Source: Microbacterium sp. H1-D42
Lineage (GTDB): Bacteria > Actinomycetota > Actinomycetes > Actinomycetales > Microbacteriaceae
Assembly (NCBI RefSeq): GCF_022637555.1
Contig: NZ_CP093342.1
Coordinates: 1,550,001 to 1,614,000 of the forward strand
Length of the DNA: 64,000 nt
Reading direction: 5' to 3'
Under the pieces are notes generated by a model. That model worked only from the letters and a program-made list of their open reading frames with translations, searched no databases and was not told the origin of the DNA. This document shows positions 58,169-64,000 of this stretch, piece by piece. The number at the start of each line of letters is the position of its first letter. The stretch's first letter is position 1. A program made the position numbers and the translations under genes.

Positions 58169-59344
58169 ATGGCCGTTGCTGTCACGGCTCTGACCCTGGC
58201 GGAGCTTCGGCAGCGGACCAGCGAGAAGTGGCGGGAGTACCCCGAAGAGGTGCTCCCGCTCTTCGTCGCTGAGACCGACTTCCCGCTCGCGCCGGCCATC
58301 ACTCATGCTCTCGAGCGCGCCGTGCGCGACGGCGACACCGGGTACGTGGCGTCGCACACGCCGCTCGCGTCCGCCTACGCTGCGTTCGCGGAGCGGCGCT
58401 TCGGCTGGCGGCCCGACCCTGCTGGCATGCGCAGCACCGCTGACGTCAGCATGGGGATCGTCGAGATCCTGCGCAGGGTGATCGCCCCCGGCGACGGTGT
58501 CATCGTGAACCCGCCGGTGTACCCGCCGTTCTTCGACCTGGTGGACGAGGCGGGTGGCGTGCCGGTGCGAGTGCCGCTGCGCGACACCGGCGAAGGCTGG
58601 CAGCTCGACCTCGACGGCATCGCCGCGGCGCTGCAGTCCGGCGCCAGAGCGGTGCTGCTGTGCAACCCGCACAATCCGACCGGAACAGTGCACTCAGCCG
58701 AGTCGCTGCGGGCACTGGCAGAGCTTGCGGCGCAGTACGGCGCGACGGTCGTGTCCGACGAGATCCACGCGCCGCTGACGCAGCCGGATGCGCGCTTCAC
58801 GCCCTTCCTGTCGGCCGGCACCGCCGCGGAACAGGTCGGCTTCGCGGTGGTGAGCGCCAGCAAGGCCTTCAACCTGGCGGGTCTGAAGTGCGCGCTGATG
58901 GTCGGGGCGAGCGCCCAGGCCCAGCACGTGCTGCGGGATCTGCCGGTCGAGGTCGAATGGCGCACCGGGCAGTTCGGCATGCTCGCGGCTGTCGCCGCGT
59001 TCGCACCCGAGAGCGACGAGTGGCTCGACGGACTGCTGCTGACGCTGGATGCGAACAGGCGACTGCTTGCGGATCTTCTCGCGGTGCACCTTCCGGGAAC
59101 GCGATATCGGATGCCCGCGGCCGGCTACCTGGCCTGGATCGACTTCAGCGATCTCGGCTGGGGCGAGAACCCGTCGCGGCGAATCTTGCGCGACGCGAAG
59201 GTCGCGCTGCATTTCGGCCCGGCCTTCGGGGCCGAAGGCGCCGGGCATGTTCGCCTGAACTTCGGGACCAGCCCCGAGATCATCACCCAAGCGGTCGCGC
59301 GCATCGCCGCGCTGCGCACTGCGCACGCCGAGTCAACGGAGTGA
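58169..59344 (+). CDS. MalY/PatB-type aminotransferase or cystathionine beta-lyase
   Basis: Fold-type I PLP enzyme of 391 residues. The N-terminus (RTSEKWREYPEEVLPLFVAETDFPLA) is the MalY/PatB hallmark. The PLP Lys lies in VSASKAFNLAGLKCA, the Asp/Tyr region in VVSDEIHAPL, and NPHNPTG binds cofactor. Carbon-sulfur beta-lyase activity on cystathionine or cysteine conjugates is the family expectation. GGAGG precedes ATG 58169. It may share a transcript with suf upstream and overlaps the MFS gene downstream. Confidence 0.88.
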   Translation: MAVAVTALTLAELRQRTSEKWREYPEEVLPLFVAETDFPLAPAITHALERAVRDGDTGYVASHTPLASAYAAFAERRFGWRPDPAGMRSTADVSMGIVEILRRVIAPGDGVIVNPPVYPPFFDLVDEAGGVPVRVPLRDTGEGWQLDLDGIAAALQSGARAVLLCNPHNPTGTVHSAESLRALAELAAQYGATVVSDEIHAPLTQPDARFTPFLSAGTAAEQVGFAVVSASKAFNLAGLKCALMVGASAQAQHVLRDLPVEVEWRTGQFGMLAAVAAFAPESDEWLDGLLLTLDANRRLLADLLAVHLPGTRYRMPAAGYLAWIDFSDLGWGENPSRRILRDAKVALHFGPAFGAEGAGHVRLNFGTSPEIITQAVARIAALRTAHAESTE

Positions 59345-60735
59345 GCGCCGGGGCATCCGAGACGATCTGGGACCGCACCAGACTCGGCATCACCATCGGA
59401 TCGGTCGTCCTGATCTTCCTCGCGGCGATCGAAGCGCTGGCGGTGACCACGGTCATGCCTGTCGTCAGCGCCGATCTGCACGGTGAGGCCCTGTACGGCC
59501 TCGCCTTCTCAGGGACACTGGCCACGAGCGTCATCGGCATGGTCGCCGCCGGCACCTGGAGTGATCGCAGCGGACCGCGCGCGCCGCTGTACACGGCGGT
59601 GGCGCTGTTCGCCGTCGGTCTGCTGGTCTCGGGGCTCGCTCCCGACATGTACACCTTCATCCTCGGTCGGCTGATCCAGGGGCTCGGTGTCGGCGGCCAG
59701 ACGGTCGCCCTCTACGTCGTCGTCGCCAGGGTGTATCCATCGCACCTGCACGGACGGATCTTCGCGGCGTACGCCGCGGCCTGGGTGGTGCCGTCGATGA
59801 TCGGGCCGTTCCTCGCCGGGGTCGTCACGGAGTTCCTGCACTGGCGGTGGACGTTCCTCGGCGTGGCGGTGCTGATCGTCGCGGCGTTCCTGCTGGTGAT
59901 GCAGCGACTGAGCGATGTCTCACTCGACAGCGATGCCGATGGCACACCGGCGCCTCCCGATGCGGCCGGCGACGGCGGGGGAGCAGGCACCCGCTTCGCC
60001 ACGCGCATGCTGCTGGCCGTGGTCGTCGCGGTGTGCGCGGTCGGCGTCGGGGTCGCGGCGGATCTGCCTCCGGTCGCCGGCGGCCCGCTCGCCGTGGCCG
60101 GAACCGCGGTGATCGGCATCGCTCTGCTTCCGCTGGTGCCGAAGGGCACACTGCGGGCGGCCCCCGGCCTGCCGAGTGTGGTGCTCACGCGGGGACTGAT
60201 CGCCGGCGCGTTCTTCGCCGCCGAGGCGTTCATTCCCAAGCTGCTGATGGACGATTACGGGTTCACGCCCTCGATCGCGGGGCTCGCCCTCACCGTCTCC
60301 GCCCTCGGCTGGTCGGGGGCGTCGGCCGTGCAGGGTCGCTACGGCGATCGCCTGGGCAGCAGGCGGATCATGCTCATCACCTTCACGCTCGTGATGGTCG
60401 CACTCGTCTGCGTGCTGCTCGTCATCGCCGTCTGGCGCGCGCCGTGGTTGATCGTGATCGGCTGGGGCTTCGCGGGGGCGGGGATGGGGCTGCTCTACCC
60501 CTGGCTCACCGTGCTCACGCTCGCGTACTCGACGCCCCGCAATGAGGGCTTCAACTCCTCGGCGCTGTCGATCTCGGACGCCACCGGCTCGGCACTCGCC
60601 GTCGCGATCGCCGGCCTCGGCTTCATCGCGCTGCCGCTGCTCGGCTCCGGATTCGTGACCGTGTACCTGGTCGCTGCGGTGCTGCTGCTGCTCGCGCTGG
60701 TGCCGGGTCTGCGGATGGGTGCAGGGCGACGCTGA
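59341..60735 (+). CDS. MFS drug/metabolite exporter
   Basis: Membrane carrier of 464 residues with 12 to 14 helices. Drug-antiporter marks are LAAIEALAVTTVMPVVSADL in helix 1, GTWSDRSGPRAPLY as motif A, and GRLIQGLGVGGQTVAL with motif-B-like Arg. GTG 59341 overlaps the PatB-like gene stop (GTGA), so the two are co-translated and may work on related thio-compounds, which is inference only. It is convergent with bioQ. Confidence 0.87.
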   Translation: MSAGASETIWDRTRLGITIGSVVLIFLAAIEALAVTTVMPVVSADLHGEALYGLAFSGTLATSVIGMVAAGTWSDRSGPRAPLYTAVALFAVGLLVSGLAPDMYTFILGRLIQGLGVGGQTVALYVVVARVYPSHLHGRIFAAYAAAWVVPSMIGPFLAGVVTEFLHWRWTFLGVAVLIVAAFLLVMQRLSDVSLDSDADGTPAPPDAAGDGGGAGTRFATRMLLAVVVAVCAVGVGVAADLPPVAGGPLAVAGTAVIGIALLPLVPKGTLRAAPGLPSVVLTRGLIAGAFFAAEAFIPKLLMDDYGFTPSIAGLALTVSALGWSGASAVQGRYGDRLGSRRIMLITFTLVMVALVCVLLVIAVWRAPWLIVIGWGFAGAGMGLLYPWLTVLTLAYSTPRNEGFNSSALSISDATGSALAVAIAGLGFIALPLLGSGFVTVYLVAAVLLLLALVPGLRMGAGRR

Positions 60736-60768
60736 CATCGACCGCGGTCGTGCGCACCGGCGTGGGTG

Positions 60769-61314
60769 CTACCGCGTTGCACCGATCCCGGCGAGAGCGC
60801 TGATTCCAGCGTCGAACACCGCATCCGAGTGGACCGTCGGATCATCAGCATCCGATTCCACCGCGCCGATGCTCTGCGCATGCATGCGCTGCTGCAGCAG
60901 CGTCGCGTGCCCGAGGATGAACTCGAACGCGGCGTCCGCACGCACGTCGTGATCGGGCAGTGCACCCAGCGCGGCCGAGAGCGCCCGCTGGGCGCGCGGC
61001 GTGCCCAGACGCAGCGCGTAGGTGCTCATGACCACCTCCGCACCGTCGCGATAGGTCAGCAGGGCGTCGAGCACTGCATGCGCCACGCGCATCGGATCGG
61101 CGGAGGAGTCCGGCTCTGGAACCGCGGCCAGGATGCGATCGGCGACGCCCGCCAACAGGACCTGCTTGTTGGGAAAATGCCAATACAGCGCGCTTGGCTG
61201 CACCTCGAGCTCGGTCGCGATCCTGCGCATGGACAGGTCGGGAAGGCCGACGTCATCGAGCAGTCGCAATGCGCAGTCGATCACACTGTGACGATCGTGA
61301 CGTGAAGGAGCCAT
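60769..61314 (-). CDS. bioQ: TetR family repressor, probable BioQ
   Basis: TetR-type regulator of 181 residues: an N-terminal helix-turn-helix (SVIDCALRLLDDVGLPDLSM then RRIATELEVQPSALYWHFPNK) and a helical ligand domain. It is divergent from bioYMN, and the shared region holds a 28-bp palindrome made of two TGAAC-N3-GTTCA sites, close to the TGAAC-N3-GTTAC motif reported for corynebacterial BioQ. That makes biotin regulation very likely. ATG 61314 has TATACT 6 nt upstream. Confidence 0.85.
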   Translation of the reverse strand: MAPSRHDRHSVIDCALRLLDDVGLPDLSMRRIATELEVQPSALYWHFPNKQVLLAGVADRILAAVPEPDSSADPMRVAHAVLDALLTYRDGAEVVMSTYALRLGTPRAQRALSAALGALPDHDVRADAAFEFILGHATLLQQRMHAQSIGAVESDADDPTVHSDAVFDAGISALAGIGATR

Positions 61315-61320
61315 GCGAGC

Positions 61321-61326
61321 AGTATA
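61321..61326 (-). promoter_or_regulatory. -10 element of a leaderless bioQ promoter
   Basis: TATACT on the minus strand, 6 nt before ATG 61314. It shares two bases with the bioY -10 on the plus strand. Confidence 0.7.
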
Positions 61327-61330
61327 TAGT
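61325..61330 (+). promoter_or_regulatory. -10 element of the bioYMN promoter
   Basis: TATAGT, directly before and touching the BioQ palindrome. The start of transcription (about 61337) would lie inside the operator. Confidence 0.65.
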
Positions 61331-61357
61331 GAACACCGTTCAGGTGAACGGTGTTCA
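61330..61357. promoter_or_regulatory. BioQ operator, 28-bp perfect palindrome
   Basis: Two sites, TGAACACCGTTCA (61330-61342) and TGAACGGTGTTCA (61345-61357), separated by GG; the whole is a perfect palindrome. Each half is itself a TGAAC-N3-GTTCA site, so two TetR dimers could bind. Bound repressor would cover the bioY start point and the upstream part of the bioQ promoter. Confidence 0.85.
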
Positions 61358-61404
61358 GGTAGCGCCGGTTCCGATCCCCCGGACTCGTCCACGAAAGGAC
61401 CCCC

Positions 61405-61998
61405 ATGGCTGACTCACGTCGCCCGCTCAGCGCAGACCTCGCCCGCATCGCCCTCTTCGCGGCGCTCATCGTCGTGCTCGGCACAGTGCTGGTGCCGCTG
61501 CCCAGCGGCGTTCCGATCACCGGGCAGACGCTCGGCGTCATGCTCGCAGGCCTCGTGCTGGGGGCGCGCCGCGCGCCGCTGGCGATCCTTATCGTGCTCG
61601 CTCTCGCGGCCATCGGCCTTCCGGTGCTCGCCGGCGGCCGAGGCGGACTCGGCGTCTTTGTGGGCCCGACTGCCGGATACATGCTGGGCTGGGTCGTCGG
61701 ATCGATCGTGATCGGCGCCATCGCACACAGCGGGCGGTTCACCTGGTGGCGGGCAGGGCTCGCCACGATCGTCGGCGGCATCCTCGTGGTCTACCTCTTC
61801 GGCATCCCGGTGCAGGCATGGGTGACGGGAGTTCCGCTGGATCTCACGGCGCTCTCCAGCCTCGCGTTCCTGCCGGGCGATCTGATCAAGGCCGCCATCG
61901 CCACGGTGCTCGCCGTGGCGCTGCGCCGTGCCTACCCGCGGGCCTTCCCCGAGGCCGTGACCCGCTCCGCGACCCCGGCGGCCTCGATCGCGCAGTGA
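61405..61998 (+). CDS. bioY: Biotin transporter substrate-binding protein BioY
   Basis: S component of the ECF biotin importer, 197 residues, six membrane helices. The family motif GVPITGQTLGVMLAGLVLGARR and the biotin-site region GGLGVFVGPTAGYMLGW are present. AAAGGA precedes ATG 61405. It is first in the bioYMN operon, repressed by divergent BioQ. Its stop overlaps the bioM GTG (GTGA). Confidence 0.95.
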   Translation: MADSRRPLSADLARIALFAALIVVLGTVLVPLPSGVPITGQTLGVMLAGLVLGARRAPLAILIVLALAAIGLPVLAGGRGGLGVFVGPTAGYMLGWVVGSIVIGAIAHSGRFTWWRAGLATIVGGILVVYLFGIPVQAWVTGVPLDLTALSSLAFLPGDLIKAAIATVLAVALRRAYPRAFPEAVTRSATPAASIAQ

Positions 61999-62675
61999 CC
62001 GAGCCTCAGATCGTGCTCGATGGCGTGGAATACACCGTCGACGGTGCGCGAATCCTGCACGACGTGTCGCTGCGCATCACCGCTCGACGCACCGCGGTGA
62101 TCGGTGCCAACGGCTCAGGCAAGTCGACCTTCGCGCGAATGCTGAACGCGCTGCGCCTGCCGACGGCCGGGTCGATGCGGGTGCTCGGCCTTGATCCGAG
62201 GTCGGATGCTGCGAAGCTGCGCTCCAGGGTGGGATTCGTCTTCACCAACCCCGAGGCGCAGATCCTCATGCCGACGCCGGCCGAGGACCTCGCCCTTTCG
62301 CTGGGCGCGGTGCCGAAGCAGGACCGGGCGGCCCGGATCGAGCAGCTGCTCGACCAGTACGGCCTGCAGGGGCGTGGCGATCAGCCGGCATCCGATCTGT
62401 CCGGCGGGCAGCGGCAGCTGCTCGCAATCGCCGCCGTGCTCGCGACTGAGCCGGACCTCGTCGTGGCTGATGAGCCGACCACGCTGCTCGACCTGCACAA
62501 CTCCCGCAGGATCGGCGATCTGCTGCTTGGGCTCGACGCGCCGGTCGTCCTCGTGACACACGACCTCGAGCTCGCCGCCCGGTGCGATGAGGTCGTGCTG
62601 TTCGCGGGCGGCACGGTGCACGCGGTCGGCGATCCCGCCGAGGTCATCGAACGCTACCGGCGGATGCCGGCATGA
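61995..62675 (+). CDS. bioM: Biotin ECF transporter ATPase BioM
   Basis: Energising ATPase of the biotin ECF importer, 226 residues. Walker A is IGANGSGKSTFARM, the Q-loop region is GFVFTNPEAQILMPT as in ECF A-proteins, the signature is LSGGQRQLLAIA and Walker B is LVVADEPTTLLD. GTG 61995 overlaps the bioY stop; its own stop overlaps the bioN ATG. Confidence 0.94.
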   Translation: MTEPQIVLDGVEYTVDGARILHDVSLRITARRTAVIGANGSGKSTFARMLNALRLPTAGSMRVLGLDPRSDAAKLRSRVGFVFTNPEAQILMPTPAEDLALSLGAVPKQDRAARIEQLLDQYGLQGRGDQPASDLSGGQRQLLAIAAVLATEPDLVVADEPTTLLDLHNSRRIGDLLLGLDAPVVLVTHDLELAARCDEVVLFAGGTVHAVGDPAEVIERYRRMPA

Positions 62676-63268
62676 TCTCGCTGTACCGACCGGGCACCGG
62701 CATCCTGCATCGGATGCCGGCGGGCGCGAAGCTGCTGGGGCTGGCCATCGTGGCTCTGCTCGTCTCGCTGCTTCCGCTCGGCCTGATCGGCACCGCCGTG
62801 CTGCTTGCCGTCGTCTCGGCGCTGTATCCGCTGTGCGGGCTCGGCTGGCGGGCGCTGGCGCTGGCCTGGTGGCGACTGCGCTGGCTGGTGCTCGTGCTGG
62901 GTGGGGCGCTGTGGCTGTTCGTCAGCGCCGAGGATGCGGTGCAGAACACCGGACGGGTGGTGGCGCTGATCCTGCTGGCCGAGCTGATCACGCGCACCAC
63001 TCGAATGGGTGACCTGCTCGATGTGCTGCAGCGGGTGCTGCGCCCCCTGCGGTTCATCGGCGTGGAGCCTGCGACGGCGGCGCTGGCGATCTCACTGACG
63101 ATCGCGATGATCCCAGTACTGGTCGGATTCGCGCAGCAGGTGCGCGACGCCCAGCGCGCCCGCGGCGTGCGGCTGGGACCGCGAGTCGCCTTGCCGCTGC
63201 TGGTGCTGACGATGAAACATGCGGACGACGTCGGCGATGCTCTTGCGGCGCGTGGGCTCGCCCGCTGA
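62672..63268 (+). CDS. bioN: Biotin ECF transporter transmembrane protein BioN
   Basis: T component linking BioY to BioM, 198 residues, about five membrane helices. The coupling motifs are visible as DAQRARGVRLGPR (the A-R-G type box) and ADDVGDALAARG near the end. It overlaps bioM by ATGA. Its last 215 bases lie opposite an open frame continuing the convergent acyltransferase gene. Confidence 0.92.
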   Translation: MISLYRPGTGILHRMPAGAKLLGLAIVALLVSLLPLGLIGTAVLLAVVSALYPLCGLGWRALALAWWRLRWLVLVLGGALWLFVSAEDAVQNTGRVVALILLAELITRTTRMGDLLDVLQRVLRPLRFIGVEPATAALAISLTIAMIPVLVGFAQQVRDAQRARGVRLGPRVALPLLVLTMKHADDVGDALAARGLAR

Positions 63269-64000
63269 GCGCGACGATCCACAAGACGGTCGCGATGGCG
63301 GCGGTGAGCGGCGACGCACCGGCTGCCAGCAGCACCAGCACACCGACCTGGGCGAGCAGTATTCTGAGGGCGGCATATGACCGCGGCCCGTTTCCTGTCG
63401 GCGGGCGCTTCGCCTCGATCCGCGTGAGCGGAAGGCTCAGCAGCGCGGTGAGACCGAGGGCGACGGCGAGCCAGAGCGGTCGCGTCTGCCACCACTCGGC
63501 GCTCCCCGGCGCCGGCAGCACCGCCCCGGTCGACCACGCGAACAAGGCGAGGAGCCCGGCGAGCAGCAGCAGCACCGGCATGTGCCACAGGTAGACGGTC
63601 ATCGTGCGGCGCGACACGAATGCCGTGAAGGCCGCCGGTCGTGCACGGTCGGCGAAAGCGGCGATGCGGGTGCGGAACAGCGAGAACAGCGCGGTGTGGG
63701 CGACCCCGACCAGCAGCAGGGCTGTGGTGGGCGGATTGAGGTTCGCGATCAGATCGGGTGAGTGCACACCGAGGGCGAACGATGCCGCCAGCAATGCCGC
63801 AGAGCCGATGGCACCGGCGATTCTGACGCGTCGGCTGAGGGCGTCGATGCGGCCATCCGCGAGGAAGAACCCGAGTTGCTGCAGCGTCAGCCAGACGAAG
63901 GCGAGATTGATGAAGCCGATGGCATCCGCACCCGTGATGATGCGGGCGACGTCCACCACGACGGATATCACAGCAAGGCCAGTCAAGGTGGCGATCGGAT
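63054..64000 (-). CDS. Acyltransferase-3-like membrane protein, cut by the window edge
   Basis: The frame is open to the last base of the window, so the N-terminus lies outside. Visible are about eight hydrophobic segments and the acyltransferase-3-like stretch RRTMTVYLWHMPVLLLLAGL. The last recognisable helix ends near 63270; beyond it the frame runs 215 bp antisense into bioN as an Arg/Pro/Ala-rich tail before a stop at 63054. The tail may be real or a sign that the original stop was lost. Substrate unknown. Confidence 0.72.
   Translation of the reverse strand, partial: PIATLTGLAVISVVVDVARIITGADAIGFINLAFVWLTLQQLGFFLADGRIDALSRRVRIAGAIGSAALLAASFALGVHSPDLIANLNPPTTALLLVGVAHTALFSLFRTRIAAFADRARPAAFTAFVSRRTMTVYLWHMPVLLLLAGLLALFAWSTGAVLPAPGSAEWWQTRPLWLAVALGLTALLSLPLTRIEAKRPPTGNGPRSYAALRILLAQVGVLVLLAAGASPLTAAIATVLWIVALSGRAHAPQEHRRRRPHVSSSAPAAARRLAVPAARRGRAGRRAPAARIRPVLGSSRSSVRSPAPPSQAPRR

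Noticed and set aside
63295..63594. A short plus-strand frame opposite the acyltransferase gene
   Set aside because: Antisense of a recognisable membrane protein; no ribosome site or family signature.

Overview
The window is a GC-rich (high 60s percent by eye), gene-dense actinobacterial chromosome segment, most like Microbacterium or a close relative in the Microbacteriaceae. The pointers are the block hrcA-dnaJ-rsmE-HIT-phoH-ybeY-CNNM-era, the pentose-phosphate operon tkt-tal-pgi-zwf-opcA-pgl read away from ctaB and ctaA, an OpcA protein, sufBDC with a Rieske subunit and SufT, and a BioQ/BioYMN biotin uptake locus. It reads as core chromosome. I see no phage, transposase, integrase, CRISPR array or rRNA. 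The single tRNA is tRNA-Asn(GTT).

Layout, left to right: 1-3.9 kb, sugar ABC importer (lipoprotein, two permeases, DUF624 membrane protein); 3.9-5.3 kb, holA convergent with rpsT; 5.6-7.5 kb, MFS carrier convergent with an alpha/beta hydrolase; 7.6-13.3 kb, peptide ABC importer on the minus strand (two permeases, fused double ATPase, binding protein last); 13.6-17.4 kb, lepA, DUF1990 gene, hemW; 17.4-18.8 kb, type-B carboxylesterase; 18.9-26.0 kb, heat-shock and ribosome-maturation operon hrcA to era, with a CIRCE operator; 26.0-28.5 kb, decayed oxidoreductase, leucine leader peptide with a LEU-type pseudoknot, leuA; 28.6-34.0 kb, TRIC-family channel, recO, uppS, P-loop kinase, FrnE-type DsbA, Tat-exported phosphoesterase, glutathione peroxidase; 34.1-39.3 kb, dusB-dgt-dnaG and an ABC ATPase without permease; 39.4-41.7 kb, tRNA-Asn, meso-diaminopimelate dehydrogenase, lipoprotein, peptide deformylase; 41.8-51.0 kb, DMT-like carrier convergent with the pentose-phosphate operon; 51.2-53.9 kb, heme A genes ctaB and ctaA flanking a small membrane protein; 54.1-58.1 kb, suf Fe-S operon; 58.2-60.7 kb, PatB-like lyase and MFS exporter; 60.8-64 kb, bioQ divergent from bioYMN, then an acyltransferase cut by the window edge.

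Adjacent same-strand genes are mostly coupled through ATGA, GTGA or TGATG stop/start overlaps. At more than a dozen operon starts a TANNNT-like -10 hexamer lies only 6 or 7 nt before the start codon, which predicts leaderless mRNAs and fixes several start choices. The most unusual local signals are: an apparent ATC start codon for ctaB behind a strong Shine-Dalgarno; a tandem 14-bp duplication giving two four-codon mini-ORFs between the DUF1990 gene and hemW; the leaderless leucine leader peptide and pseudoknot before leuA; a 28-bp perfect palindrome over overlapping divergent bioQ/bioY promoters; a LacI-type palindrome between tkt and ctaB; and strong enrichment of the hexamer GCATCC/GGATGC in housekeeping genes. 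I did not find a convincing new multi-gene system; the novelty here is regulatory and architectural.
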